64,000 bases of DNA from Phragmites australis (taxonomy: Eukaryota > Streptophyta > Magnoliopsida > Poales > Poaceae), in assembly GCF_958298935.1 (NCBI RefSeq), contig NC_084940.1, positions 24,113,146 to 24,177,145 on the forward strand, read 5' to 3'. The notes beneath the pieces are model-generated. The model was given only the letters and a program-made list of their open reading frames with translations, had not been told where the DNA came from and did not search any database. Below are positions 21,701-32,026 of the stretch, piece after piece. Made by a program: the position numbers and the translations under genes. Position 1 is the stretch's first letter. Each line of letters opens with the position of its first letter.

Positions 21701-21786
21701 CTAATGATGTAAGCGCATGTATGGAAGTTGTTCCTGGCATACATGTGTTGTACCCGGTTTTGTTCCCTTTAAAACTGGGTGTTACA
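18731..21786 (+). repeat. Z 3' LTR
   Basis: 3,056 bp, nearly identical to 9950-13003: I count about 12 substitutions plus a two-base change in the A run near 18990. Ends GTTACA, followed by GAGAC. Confidence 0.95.
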
Positions 21787-21791
21787 GAGAC

Positions 21792-21986
21792 TGAGCCTTC
21801 AGGAGGCAGGACTCTGGAAGGCTGGAGCTTCGGGAGGCCGAGGCTTTGGGAGACTGAGCCTTTGGGAGGCTAAGCCTTCGGGAGGCAGGACTCTGGAAGG
21901 TCGGAGTTTCAGGAGGCCGAGGCTTCGAGAGGCTGGGCTGGTTAAGCCAAGGGGCCATCGGGGGTCCTTAACAATGACCCCCAATA
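21792..21986 (-). repeat. A 3' LTR, segment 2
   Basis: Continuation of the A LTR after Z, with tandem 'ccttcgggaggcaggactctggaagg' units. Ends CCAATA where the other copy has CCAACA, a single change at the terminal CA. Confidence 0.85.
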
Positions 21987-22001
21987 GTATCCCCTCGCGA
22001 G
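21987..22001 (-). other. Polypurine tract of A
   Basis: On minus the sequence reads GCGAGGGGATAC right up to the LTR terminus, which fits plus-strand priming of a minus-oriented element. Confidence 0.55.
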
Positions 22002-22702
22002 GGCGGCCAGTGGAGCGGTCAGGCCTGTGGTTCCTTCGGAGCAGGGCCTCCAGTGGTCCCTAGCTTGTGGTTGATGGCTCGTGGTCCAAGGTTTAGCTTG
22101 GCTTATCTTGGAAGGTTTGACCCGGGTGACTGGAATGATACGCTGGATGACGTCAACGACTGGGGGCATTGAATGCGCCTTGGGGAAAGGCACGATCCTG
22201 CCCTATTAGGCTGGTGTGGGACACGTGTCATCTTGTCGTTGGGGGGACATGGGGGTCAGTTCTGCTTCCCCATGATTTCGGCCTGGCAGGCAAAAGGACT
22301 GGGCATGCGCCCACCGCCTAGGGGGCAAGTTGCTCCATATTTGTAGAAGGAGAGGGATTGCCCAGAGCGACCCTTTCGCCAACTACTCGTTCTCATCTTC
22401 CTTTGTCTACAGCGTCTTTTGCTTTGCGTGAATCATCCTGTGGTCCATGCTCTTCCTCTCTCTTGTAATCCAGTGCCTTTTGCCATCATTGATTGACTAG
22501 CTCAAGTACCCCGAGTGGGGCCAGAACTCAGGCGGTGAGGGAGATCACCGGAGTAGTCACCGCTTGGGACCCTCAAGTGGTGCCAGTTTTCCCATCATTG
22601 ATGGGGCTGCCAGGGGTGGAGCTCCGGCGTGCCAGCAAAAGTCACCCCTAGCAAACCACCGTGCTATAGGCGTCTGTCATCGGTGACTAGGAGCTCGACC
22701 TG
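22002..22702 (+). other. Upstream region of the A antisense ORF
   Basis: No gene. Contains CACGTG (2210 region equivalents near 22214-22219) and a CCATATTTGTAGAAGG stretch near 22335 that could be a weak promoter on plus. Counterpart of 3000-3290 in A' read on the opposite strand. Confidence 0.4.
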
Positions 22703-23075
22703 ATGGTTAGGGAGGGGAAGATTCCCTCCAGAGCTGTCTCTCAGCCTCCGCTGGGCGAGGAGGTCCCGAAGCCTCTGGCCCATGAGGTCATGGTGTTTGA
22801 GGCCTTCTTCGAGATGGGCCAGGGTTTTCCCTCAGTGCCGCTGCTCGAGGAGGTGCTCCGCCACTTCTACGTGGAGCTTCCACAGCTCCACGCCAACGCC
22901 ATTGCCCACCTGGCCAACTTTGAGTGGGCTATGCGGGTGGAGGGGTGTGAAGGGAGGGTGGATTTCTTTGCGGCCCTCCACTTTGTCAGCTGCCAGCCGA
23001 AGCTGATCAAGGTCAAGGGGATGAAGAGGCCCCTTAGCTTCGGGAGTGTCAACTTCTAGATACGGCCGCTATCGG
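22703..23075 (+). pseudogene. A antisense ORF, N-terminal part (Transposase_28-like domain)
   Basis: A 118-codon frame, MVREGKIPSRAV..., on the strand opposite to A gag. Residues about 25-95 ('VFEAFFEMGQGFPSVPLLEEVLRHF', then 'LHANAIAHLANFEW') fit the plant 'putative gypsy type transposon' domain family (Pfam PF04195), whose members have a hydrophobic 'F...GFxLPxHPF...' pattern. Extra antisense ORFs between pol and 3' LTR are known from Tat-lineage elements such as Grande. A TAG at 23057 stands where the frame would otherwise continue. Element B is inserted at 23076. Function is unknown. Confidence 0.6.
23071..23075 (+). repeat. Left target site of B (ATCGG)
   Basis: Five bases before the B 5' LTR. 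The right-hand copy is not found because the B 3' end is lost. Confidence 0.4.
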
Positions 23076-23473
23076 TGTATCAGGAACCGGGGGTCCCCGA
23101 ATCCCGAGGCCAGGCTAGCAATCCGCAACATGGCGCCATCCCGCGGGATCTCCCCCGCAAGGTGAAAAAGATCAAGTCCCGGGAGAGGGTGCTCGGGGCT
23201 ACAGTCGGTGGTCCCTGAGTATCCCAGTTCCCCGATGATCCACGAAGTCTAAGTGCCGGAAAGAACGTGCTCGGGAAGGTGTGCGGTGACCTACGAGCAC
23301 CCAAGTCCCCCGACGACCAGGAAAGCTAAGTACCGGGAGAAACGTGCCCAGGGCCGCTAGTGGTGGCCCCCTGGGCACTCAAGTATCCCGAGGACCCACC
23401 GAAGGAAGTTCCGAGAGAGAGTGCTCGGGGTTGCGTGCAGCGGCCCCCGAGGAGCCGTACAAGTGTGCCCGGG

Positions 23474-23587
23474 AGAGAGCGCTCGGGGAGGTGAACAGTA
23501 CCCCCGAGCACTCGGTTCCCCGAGGACAATAAAGGGCATTCTCGGGAGAGAGTGCTCGGGGAGGTGAACAGTGACCCCCGAGCACTC
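23474..23587. repeat. Tandem hairpin units in the B LTR
   Basis: Two units, 23475-23513 and 23550-23587. The second has perfect 12-bp arms GAGTGCTCGGGG / CCCCGAGCACTC around a loop AGGTGAACAGTGAC; the first has one mismatch and loop AGGTGAACAGTA. More degenerate units precede from 23185. Confidence 0.8.
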
Positions 23588-24081
23588 AGTTCCCCGACAA
23601 CCCAGAGAGCCCCCTGACAGTGGCCTCCGAGCCCACCAATGAGGTGTCAGCCAGTCAAAGGCCCATGGCTGCATTTAAAGAGTGTGCGTGGCCTGTCACC
23701 TCCAACTGCTCCCGCCCCACACGGTGTCAGTTCCTGCCACGTTCTGGAAGAGGGGCGTGGGGTCATTGAATGCATGGGTCCCATCCCGTGCCATCCGGCC
23801 CGTCTCGGGATAACGTCGTAAGGGCCGAGGCGTTCCGTCTGCCGCGCTGCTGTGGCAGGGGAACAAGACAGGGCGGGCACACCGGGCCGCTCTGCGGCTA
23901 CCCGGTGGGCCCTCTCCACGGCGCCCGTTGCCAGTGCATTTATGGTGATAGATGACCGGGCGTGGGACGCATTTTCCACCCCTGGTCACTTCGCCCAGAG
24001 GAAATGATGACGCCCTTCCCATTTATGGTGTCTTGGAACTCGTGCTCCTCTTCCCGTTCGGGGCACGCTGCTGCCAGCGGG

Positions 24082-24089
24082 TATTTAAA
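24082..24089 (+). promoter_or_regulatory. TATA box candidate of the B LTR
   Basis: TATTTAAA followed about 40 bp later by a purine-rich leader. Confidence 0.5.
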
Positions 24090-24492
24090 GCAGCCGGCGG
24101 TACAAAAGAAACAATGGTTGAGAAGTGAACAACACGAGACAGAACACAGAACAGAAGAAAAAGCAGAGAAGAGAAGATCACAGACCGAAGAACAAAGAGC
24201 CCCAGGCTCTAAGATAGATAAACATTCTTGTAACCAGCAACATCCTTGAGGGACTTTCTCAGGGCATTTATAGTATCCATACTGGAGTAGGGTGTTACAC
24301 ACCCGTGCGGCCCGAACCTATCTAAACATTAGTGCATTTACTCCTTTCCACATCAGATCACTCCGCACTGCCGGCCATCGCATTCATACCCATTTATTTC
24401 TCAGGCGAACATATTCAGGATCATCCCCCCGGCCGAATCTCTAAAAAGGGGTCCCCCAAGATCCCTGCAACAGGAGTTCACCCTCCGACAGC

Positions 24493-24510
24493 TGGCGCGC
24501 CAGGTAGGGG
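24493..24510 (+). other. B primer binding site
   Basis: TGGCGCGCCAGGTAGGGG, two bases after the LTR end. This is the non-Met primer site usual in grass Tat elements (RIRE2 type). Which tRNA it matches I cannot confirm without a tRNA set; Arg is my expectation. Confidence 0.7.
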
Positions 24511-24555
24511 AGAAGCATCCCTGAATCCGTTAGTTTGTTTTCTTCCACAGAAAAA

Positions 24556-26150
24556 ATGGCTGGTGGTCATCGCCTCCAGCGTTCCGGCTCCAGTTCCAGC
24601 GGGGAAATGCAGCCCCTCGCACAGGAGGCCCCAGTCGCTGCTGCGTCCCAGTAGCAGCCGTGATCTGCACGCACAGCATTCCCCTCCCAAGGGGACCCGG
24701 GCGCTGGGCCCAGTAGGGCCGCCGCCGCCATCGCCGGTGCACCATCCGACCCCCAGCCGGTGGCCGAAACTCCTGCCGCCAGGTCCGCATCTGGACAGCG
24801 CTGGGCGCCTCTCCGGCGTAGACTCGCCTTCGACGAGGCCAGCCCTGGTAGCGCGCTGCTTGCGGCGCACTCTCTCCTCAGGCATCCGCTAGTCCAGGCG
24901 GTGGGGGAAACCTCAGAGGGCCGCTGGCTCCAGGAAGTTGCTGCCCTGGTCGGCACTGCCTGCAGCCAGGTGCTGGCCGAGAGTTCCCGCGCCACCACCC
25001 AGCGTGGCGCTGCTAGAACCGGCCCATCGTCGGGTGGCGTTCGCGCTGGCCGGGGGGCCTCCAGGTGGAGTGCCGCCCCCTGGCCACTTCCGAAACCCAG
25101 GACCTCCGCTTACACCTCAATGAGCGAATGGGCATCGAAGACGCGCGCGTCACTCTCGAGCGCCAGTGGGAGACCCGACAGGAGGCTGAAGCTGAGGACC
25201 AGGCTTCCTCCTTGCCGGCCCATGATCGCCGGGGATCCCTGGCTCGCTGGCGTTCACCGCCCAAGGGTGCTGCCCGCGCCGCACGGTACAACACCGTGTG
25301 CCGTGCCTTCGCCAATGAGCTCCACCGGGTCAAATGGCCCACCAAGTTCTGCCCTGAGCTGCCAGAGAAGTACGACGGGTCCGTCGACCCCGTCGAGTTC
25401 CTCTAGATATACACCACCGCTGTCCAGGTGGCTGGTGGCAGCGAAAAGGTGATGGCTAACTACTTTCATGTTGCCTTGAGGGGCTCTGCCCGCTCTTGGC
25501 TTATGAACTTACCCCCAGGATCTATCAGCTCCTGGGATGATCTTTGCCACCAGTTCGTGGCTAATTTTCAGGGCACATTCACGCGCCCTGGCCTGGAGTG
25601 CGACCTCCATGCCGTCAAGCAGCAGGAGGGGGAGACACTGCGGCACTTTATTCAGCGCTTCAGCCAGGTCCGCAACACTATCCCGCGGATAACCCCCCAC
25701 ACTGTCATTGTCGCTTTTCGGCAGGGCGTCCGCGACGAGCGGATGCTCGAGAAGCTAGGCATGCACGAGGTCGAGACCACCGCGGAACTTTTTGCGCTGG
25801 CCAACAAATGCGCTAAGGCGGCGGAAGCTCGGGCTTGGCACGTTCCGCACCCTGAGCACCTCACCGCCGATCAACCAGTCCTTCCTGCTCCAACAGGTGG
25901 GAAAAGAAAAAGAGAAGGAGGCACGAGGCTGTCCCCGTCGAGCCAGCCCAGGGCCCTGCCCGTGGACCGGCCCAGGAGCCCGACCGCCGGCAAGCACGCC
26001 GGGCGGCTGCCGACAGACGACCTGTGCCCGCGAGAGCCCCGGCCCGAGCCCCTCCTAGGGCTCCGACTCCTGCAAGGGCTCCGGCTCCCGCAAGGGCTCC
26101 GGCTCCCGCTCCAGCAAGGGCCCCCGCTCCTGCGGGGCCTGAGCTAGGGA
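24556..26150 (+). pseudogene. B gag
   Basis: Starts MAGGHRLQ at 24556. Stops follow within 100 bases, and the frame changes near 24760 and 25065. The Gag core is clear from about 25440: 'VMANYFHVALRGSARSWLMNLP', 'FVANFQGTF', 'LRHFIQRFSQVRN', the retrotransposon Gag family fold that forms the particle. A TAG at 25404 cuts the core from its upstream part. The 3' end (26020-26140) is an Ala/Pro repeat made of short GC-rich tandem units. Confidence 0.85.
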
Positions 26151-27830
26151 AGTGGTACCCGATCCACCAGACCAGATGGCATGACCTCACGGAGTGCCGC
26201 ACAGTCAAGGGCCTCATCGAGCAGCGCCAAAGGGACCACGACGATGAAGCCGCCCCCAACAACACAGAACTCGGCTTCCAGGAGCCTGAGCACACCGTCG
26301 CCTTCATCGATGGAGGCGTGTACACGCCCTCCTCCCACCGCAGTGTCAAAACCATGCGGCATGAGGTGTGCTCGATGACCCCGAGTGAAGAGGCCGCGAG
26401 GCCTCTGAAGTGGTCGGACACACCGATCATGTTCAGCTTGGCCGACCACCCCGCCAGTATTGCAGGTGTGGGGCGACTACCCCTTGTAGTGTCCCCCACC
26501 ATCTGCAACGTGAAGGTTAGCAGGGTGCTGATCGATGGGGGAGCAGGCCTTAACCTCCTCTCCAAGGAGGCTTTCGAGAAGCTGCAGGTGCCCTCTAGGC
26601 GCCTAAAGCCGTAGCTCCCGTTTTATGGGGTGGTCGAGTTGCCCGTGACATTCGGGAGCCGGGACAACTTTCGGACGGAGAACGTCATCTTCGACGTCGT
26701 GGAGCTCCCCCTCCCCTACAACGCCATCCTCGGGTGCCCGGCGCTCGCTCGGTTCATGGTGGTTACGCACTACGCGTACCTCACGGTCAAGATGCCGGGC
26801 CCAGTGGGCCCCATCTCCGTGTACGCCGAGACCAGCAGCGCTGTCTCCTATGCCGAGCAGTTATACTCGGCCTTGGTCTCAGCCTAAGCCGAGGTTGAAG
26901 GTCATCTAGGGGGCCTGGGACCCTCTACATCCAAACCCCAACTCGCTGCCGACGCCTCCGTTCCTATAAAGGAGGTCGTGGTGGGCGAAGGTGCCTCCCA
27001 GGTTGTCCGAATCGGCGGTGACTTGGGCGGCAAATAGGAAAGCGCGCTTGTCGCCTTCCTCCAGGCTAACGTCGACGTGTTTGCATGGCAGCCGTCCGAT
27101 ATGCCCGGGATCCCTAGGGAGGTGATCGAGCACCACCTGGCTGTGCGTCCGGACACACGCCCGGTGAAGCAGAAGGTCCGGCGGCAGGCGCCCGAGCGCC
27201 AGGAGTTCATCCGGGAGCAAGTCAGCAAGCTCCTTGATGCCGGATTTATCCGAGAGGTCCTCCACCCTGAGTGGCTGGCAAACCCAGTTATCGTCCCGAA
27301 GGCCAACAGCAAGCTCCGCATGTGCGTGGACTACACCGATCTAAACAAGGCTTGCCCCAAAGATCCTTTTCCTTTGCCCCACATAGATCAAATTGTAGAT
27401 GCAACCGCGGGATGTGATCTTTTGTGCTTTTTAGATGCAAACTCTGGTTATCACCAGATTTGCATGGCCGTAGAGGATGAAGAAAAAACTACTTTTACCA
27501 CTCCGGTGGGGACTTACTGCTATGTGTCGATGCCTTTTGGTTTGCGCAACGCTGGGTCTTCTTTCCAGCGTGCTATCCGCATCACCCTTGATTCGCAGGT
27601 TGGCCGAACATCGAGGCCTACATCGACGATCTCATGGTCAAGTCCCGAGACCGCGCCACCCTGCTCGAAGATCTTGCCGAGACTTTCAATAGTCTCCGCA
27701 CTACCCGCCTGAAGCTCAACCCCGAGAAGTGTTTCTTTGGGGTACCTGCGGGCAAGCTCCTCGGTTTCTTGGTTTCCAGCCGAGGGATCGAGGCCAATCC
27801 AGAGAAGATCCAGGCCATCGAGCAGATGTG
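26150..27830 (+). pseudogene. B protease and reverse transcriptase
   Basis: Protease: VLIDGGAGLNLLS at about 26527-26565, with the catalytic Asp kept. Stops at 26612, 26885 and 27037 lie before the linker 'VDVFAWQPSDMPGIP'. Reverse transcriptase: 'FIRE...PVIVPKANSKLRMCVDY' about 27245-27335, 'DPFPLPHIDQIVD', 'FLDANSGYHQI', 'YCYVSMPFGLRNA'. A frameshift near 27600 precedes AYIDDLMVKSRD, the YxDD active site. Copying function is lost through stops and the shift. Confidence 0.9.
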
Positions 27831-29240
27831 ACCCCCAGCTTGACTCAAGGAGGTTCAGCATCTCACCGGCTGCTTGGCGGCCCTCGGGCACTTCATCTCC
27901 AAACTTGGGGAGCGAGGACTCCCCCTCTTCAAGCTTCTGAAGAAGACCGGTCGTTTCGACTGGATGCCGGAGGCTGAGCAAGCCTTCCGCGATCTGAAGA
28001 AGTACCTCACCTCACCACCCGTGCTGGTGGCCCCGTCCGAAGGTGAGCCACTGATGCTCTATGTGTCGGCCACTCCTCAGGTCGTGAGCATGGTGCTGGT
28101 GGTGGAGCGCGATGAGTGCGCGGGGTCAGGTGCTGGGTCCCAGCTCCCGGCCGCCCCCGAGCATTCCCCGTCCTCGCGGCTCCCACCGAGCAGGGGGTCG
28201 AGCCCGAGCACTTGGCTCCCCCCGACCACTTGGCTCTTCCCGACTAGGGAGTAGAGCCCGAGCACCTGGTCAGCCCCGACCACGTCGCCGAGCCCGGGGG
28301 CTGTAGCAGGCCCTCAGGTGAAGCCGCAATCTGGGCCCGCTAGGTACAGTGACCGGTGTACTTCGTCAGTGAAGTCCTCCTGGAGGCCAAGACAAGATAC
28401 CCCCAGGCTCAGAAGCTGCTCTACGCCATGCTCATCGCTTCCCAGAAGCTGCGCCACTACTTCCAGGCACACAAGGTCTCGGTGGTTACCACATACCCAC
28501 TAGGGCCCATCCTCCAGAATCGAGAAGGCACCGGGCGTGTAGTCAAGTGGGCGGTGGAACTGGCGAAGTTCGACCTGCACTTTGTCAGCCGCCAGGCGAT
28601 CAAAAGCTAGGCGCTCTCTGACTTCGTGGCAGAGTGGACGCCCGTCCCTGAGGTCGTCCAAGAAGAAATCTCCACATATCCCGGGCATGATGCACCCGGG
28701 TACTGGATTATGCATTTCGATGGTTCCCTCATGCTGAAAGGCGCGGGGGCAGGAGTGGTTGTCACCTCTCCAACGGGTGAAGAACTCCGGTACGTCATGC
28801 AGCTGCAGTTCTACGCATCCAATAACATGGCGGAATATGAGGGCCTCATCGCCGGCCTCCGAGAAGCGGTGGGCCTCGGGATTCATCGCCTCCTGGTCAA
28901 GGGAGACTCCCAGCTGGTGGTCCACCAGGTGTCGTAAGAGTACCAGTGCACGGATCCTCAAATGGCGGCGTACGTGGCGGCAGTCAGGAACCTGGAGAAG
29001 CGCTTCGATGGCCTGGAGCGGCGGTACATCCCTCGCCATGACAACGCTCGGGCCGATGACCTCTCCCGCCTGGCCTCCTCCCGTGCGCATGTCCCTGTCA
29101 GAGTCTTTGAAGAAAGACTCACACAGCCTTCCGTCCTGCCTGCCGAACAGGACGAAGGGGAAACCTCGAGCTCAATTCAGGGGACCCCGGTAGCGACCTC
29201 CGTGGGAAGCCCCGACAGGGTGCCGCCATCCGGCGAGTGC
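27831..29240 (+). pseudogene. B RNase H and second (Tat-type) RNase H
   Basis: Begins with two TGA codons at about 27829 and 27841 in the connection segment ('LTGCLAALGHFISKLGERGLPLF'). The first RNase H is disrupted at about 28110-28330 by a run of 'cccgagcac' repeats. A second, complete-looking RNase H follows: 'YWIMHFDGSLMLKGAGAGVV' (about 28700-28760), 'NNMAEYEGLIAGL' and 'LLVKGDSQLVVHQV', ending 'NARADDLSRLA'. Stops at 28609 and 28935. Two RNase H modules in tandem are a hallmark of the Tat lineage. Confidence 0.85.
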
Positions 29241-30510
29241 GCTGTGCTTGTTGATTGTTCTCAAGATGCCTCGTGGATGGACGAAATCCGAGGGTATTTG
29301 AAGGAAAAGTTCCTCCCCGGGGATGAGGCTTCTGCCGAAAGAGTTGCCTGGCAGTCCAAACGCTATGCCATAGTAGATGGGGATCTCTACCGGCGTAGCG
29401 CAGGTGGCATCCTCCTGAAATGCATCACCCGGGCAGAAGGCGGCAAGCTTCTCACTGAGGTCCACGAGGGCGAGTGCGGTGGCCATGCATCATTCCGCAC
29501 GTTGGTCGGTAAGACCTTCCGGCAAGGTTTCTACTGGCCTACAGCCCTCCAGGATGCTTCCGAGCTGGTTCAGCACTGCAGGGCGTGTCAGTTCCACACA
29601 AAGCAGATTCACCAGCCAGCTCAGGCTCTTCAAACCATCCCCCTGTCATGGCCTTTCGTGGTCTGGGGGCTGGACATTCTGGGTCCATTCCCCCGAGCAA
29701 TCAGGGGCTATGAGTACCTCTACGTCGCCATCGACAAATTCACCAAGTGGCCGGAGGCGGTTCCAGTTGTCAAGGTGACCAAGAACATGACGCTCCAGTT
29801 TATCCGTGGTATCACCAGTCGCTTTGGTGTCCCGAACCGGATCATCACCGACAATGGCACTCAGTTCACAAGTGCCCTGTTCGGGGACTACTGCGAAGAC
29901 CTCAGCATCAAGCTCTGCTTCGCCTCTGTCGCTCATTCTCGGAGCAATGGGCAAGTCGAGCATGCCAACGTGGAGATACTGAAGGGGCTCAAAACCCGGA
30001 CCTATAACGTGCTCGCAAAGCACGGGAAAGGGTGGATCGACGAGCTGCCTGCCGTGCTATGGGCCAATCAGACCACACCAAGTCGCGCTACTAGGGAGAC
30101 TCCTTTCTTCCTTGTGTATGGCGCTGAGGCAGTCCTCCCCTCCGAGCTCACTCTAGGCTCCCATCGGGTGCATGCCTACTCTGAAGGTGAAGAGGAGCAG
30201 CAAAGGCGCGACGACGTCGACTATTTGGAAGAGCGCCGGCAGTGTGCCGCCGTCCGGGTAGCCCGCTACCAGCAAAGCTTGCGGCGCTACCATCAGCGTC
30301 ACGTCCGGGCCCGGTCTCTCGAGGTGGGGGATCTAGTTCTCCGACGCGTCCAATCACGCGAAGGAAGGAATAAACTGTCCCCTATGTGGGAAGGCCCCTT
30401 TACCGTGATCGGTGTCCCGTGAGAAGGCTCCTTTCGGTTGGCTGCAGAAGATGGGCAACCGCTCCCCAACCTGTGGAACATCGAGCACCTACGCAAGTTC
30501 TTCTCGTAGA
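29241..30510 (+). pseudogene. B integrase
   Basis: Zinc finger His/His/Cys/Cys ('HEGECGGHASF' to 'CRACQFH', about 29460-29595), catalytic Asp in WGLDILGPF (about 29675), Asp in TDNGTQF (about 29850), Glu in 'NGQVEHANVE' (about 29955). The C-terminal 'GDLVLRRV...GKLSPMWEGPF' type region is present; a TGA at 30419 is followed by the usual 'NIEHLRKFF' end at about 30508. The frame is open for 486 codons before that stop, so this is the least damaged part of B. No chromodomain, as expected for Tat. Confidence 0.9.
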
Positions 30511-31820
30511 TGGCCATGTTTGCAGGCTCAGGTCAACCAGGCTGGGGGCTTCCCCCCGCCCAAGTTGACCGGGGGCTACCACTAACTGGGTAAGTCGCCC
30601 AACCTTGTAAAAAAATTGTCAATACAATATGTATATCAATCTACAATCCTTATGTCAAATTTCATTTTTCTGGATTCCATATGTTTAATCTGTCTGGTGA
30701 GATGCTCGATTGTGCGAGAAAAAGTCGCTCTCTCTTTTTCCCCATTGATAAAAGAATCCCGATCGGTATGCGCACGGGCAGTTGCCGCTGACTTACGTCT
30801 GTTGTGGTAGGCTGTGGTGTTCGGTGTCGTGATATTTTCCTGGGCACTACCGAGCCCCTCAGGTTCTCGGGTAATCCTATCGCTCGAGCTGCTCGAGTAG
30901 TCCGGAGCCTAGGCCCCAGGGGCGGGCTGTCGGTGCTCGATCTGGTCTGTCATACCCGGGCGCCACCGAACCATAGGACCTCTAGGTTATGCCTCTGCCT
31001 GCTCTTGTCCGCCGGTCTGGGCATTCAAGAGGTCTCAGGTCGAAAATGAGAGCAGTCCATAATAAGTACCGCACTAACAGAGGGCACCAAGCAAAGAATT
31101 TCTCTATTTTTCTCAAGTCACAGATCAACAATCAAAAGCAAAAGCAGCTCAACCGCGAAGGCCTCAGCACCCAGGTCGCTGCTCGGCCCTAAGGGTCCTC
31201 GGGTGGTCCTACGCTCAGGCATGAGTGGTCGGGATCACCTGATCCAGGCCCCCTTGCGCCCTCCCCTGCTCGGGCGCCCCAGCTGTGGGAACCAAGCTTC
31301 CCGGGCACCCCGAGCTCGGAGCGCATTCCCCTCCTGGATCGGTTGGCCAAAAAGCTGATAGCTATCCGGTGAGTGGTTAAATTCATACGAATTTACATTC
31401 AGTAATATATTGTTCCCGAGTCGTCCTCGGGGGCCCTTGTACTCTAATCTGTTCGGCAAGATGGTCTCCTCGCGCACAAAACCATGCCACATGTCCACTT
31501 TTTCCTAGAACGATAGAACGGATAGTAGGAAGGTGTACCGTACGTACGGCAATGTCTGACCGAAGTCTTTCATGGTGGTCATGGTGTACGGTCTGCTTAA
31601 AAGTCCCCGGGCACTACCGAGCCTCTGGGATTCTCGGGTTATCTCACGGCTCGAGCTGCTCGAGCGGTCGGAAGCCTAGACCCTGGGGGTGGGCTGTCGG
31701 TGCTCGGTCTGGTCCGTCCTAGCCCGGGCACCACCAAACCATGGGGACTCTTGGTCACATTCCCGCCTGTACGTGTCTCCAGCCTACTTGTTTGAGTGGT
31801 CGCAGAGTGGGAAAGTGTTC
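30511..31820 (+). other. B 3' non-coding region with a 150-bp direct repeat
   Basis: No gene. About 30838-30985 and 31606-31755 are diverged copies of one block ('gggcactaccgagcc...ctcgagctgctcgag...gggctgtcggtgctcg'), about 767 bp apart. Tandem or direct repeats between pol and 3' LTR are typical of Tat elements. Confidence 0.7.
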
Positions 31821-32026
31821 ACTAGAGAGATATTTTTCACCCAAGTGGGCCCCATTTACCTAGAGGAAAAGTCCAGACTTGCTTCTAGCTCCTTTATTTC
31901 TCTTAATTTCCTTCTCCCACCTCATTGATTCAAAGTGAGGTGCTCCAGTGACCCAAACTAGAACATGAAGCTGAAATTGCATGTTTTAGGATTAAAACAC
32001 ACAATTACGGATTTCAGGACGTGATA
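31821..32026 (-). repeat. F': stub of an F-family LTR
   Basis: About 205 bp, the reverse complement of the first 205 bp of LTR F (58001-58205), with its terminus at 32026 (GGACGTGATA; F has TGTCACGTCC). Only the outer end of the LTR survives. The B 3' end lies directly to its left and A sequence directly to its right. Confidence 0.85.

Larger units (their letters stand above)
9950..21786 (+). mobile_element. Element Z: intact chromovirus with ORF0
   Basis: Complete 11,837-bp Ty3/gypsy chromovirus. It has LTRs 9950-13003 and 18731-21786 with termini TGTAACACCC...GGGTGTTACA, TSD GAGAC, an initiator-Met primer site, ORF0, an uninterrupted Gag-Pol frame and a polypurine tract. LTR copies differ at only about a dozen substitutions by eye. 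Grass families with this layout (RIRE3/RIRE8/Tekay type) are well known. It is inserted in the 3' LTR of A and is the youngest recognisable insertion in the window. Confidence 0.95.
23076..24490 (+). repeat. B 5' LTR
   Basis: 1,415 bp, TGTATCAGG...CTCCGACA. Its U3 (23185-23620) consists of imperfect repeats of a 'gagagtgctcggg...cccgagcactc' hairpin unit. TATTTAAA at 24082-24089 is a good TATA box. Confidence 0.85.
23076..31820 (+). mobile_element. Element B: Tat-lineage LTR retrotransposon, 3' LTR lost
   Basis: Plus-strand element with 5' LTR 23076-24490, primer site, gag, protease, reverse transcriptase, two RNase H regions (the second being the extra 'archaeal-type' RNase H typical of Tat elements), integrase, and a 3' non-coding region with a 150-bp direct repeat. 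No 3' LTR is present: the sequence passes into an LTR stub of the F family at about 31821. It is GC-rich and broken by about ten stops and two or more frameshifts, so it is dead. Confidence 0.85.

Noticed and set aside
24478..24998. Antisense frames over B gag (135-143 codons)
   Set aside because: Shadows of GC-rich gag sequence; no promoter and no domain, and not in the antisense-ORF position of Tat elements.
30838..31755. The two 150-bp blocks as a short LTR pair
   Set aside because: No TG...CA ends, primer site, PPT or TSD; they fit 3' region direct repeats of B.
30511..31820. A hidden B 3' LTR
   Set aside because: No match to the 5' LTR start TGTATCAGGAACC or to its hairpin units was found.
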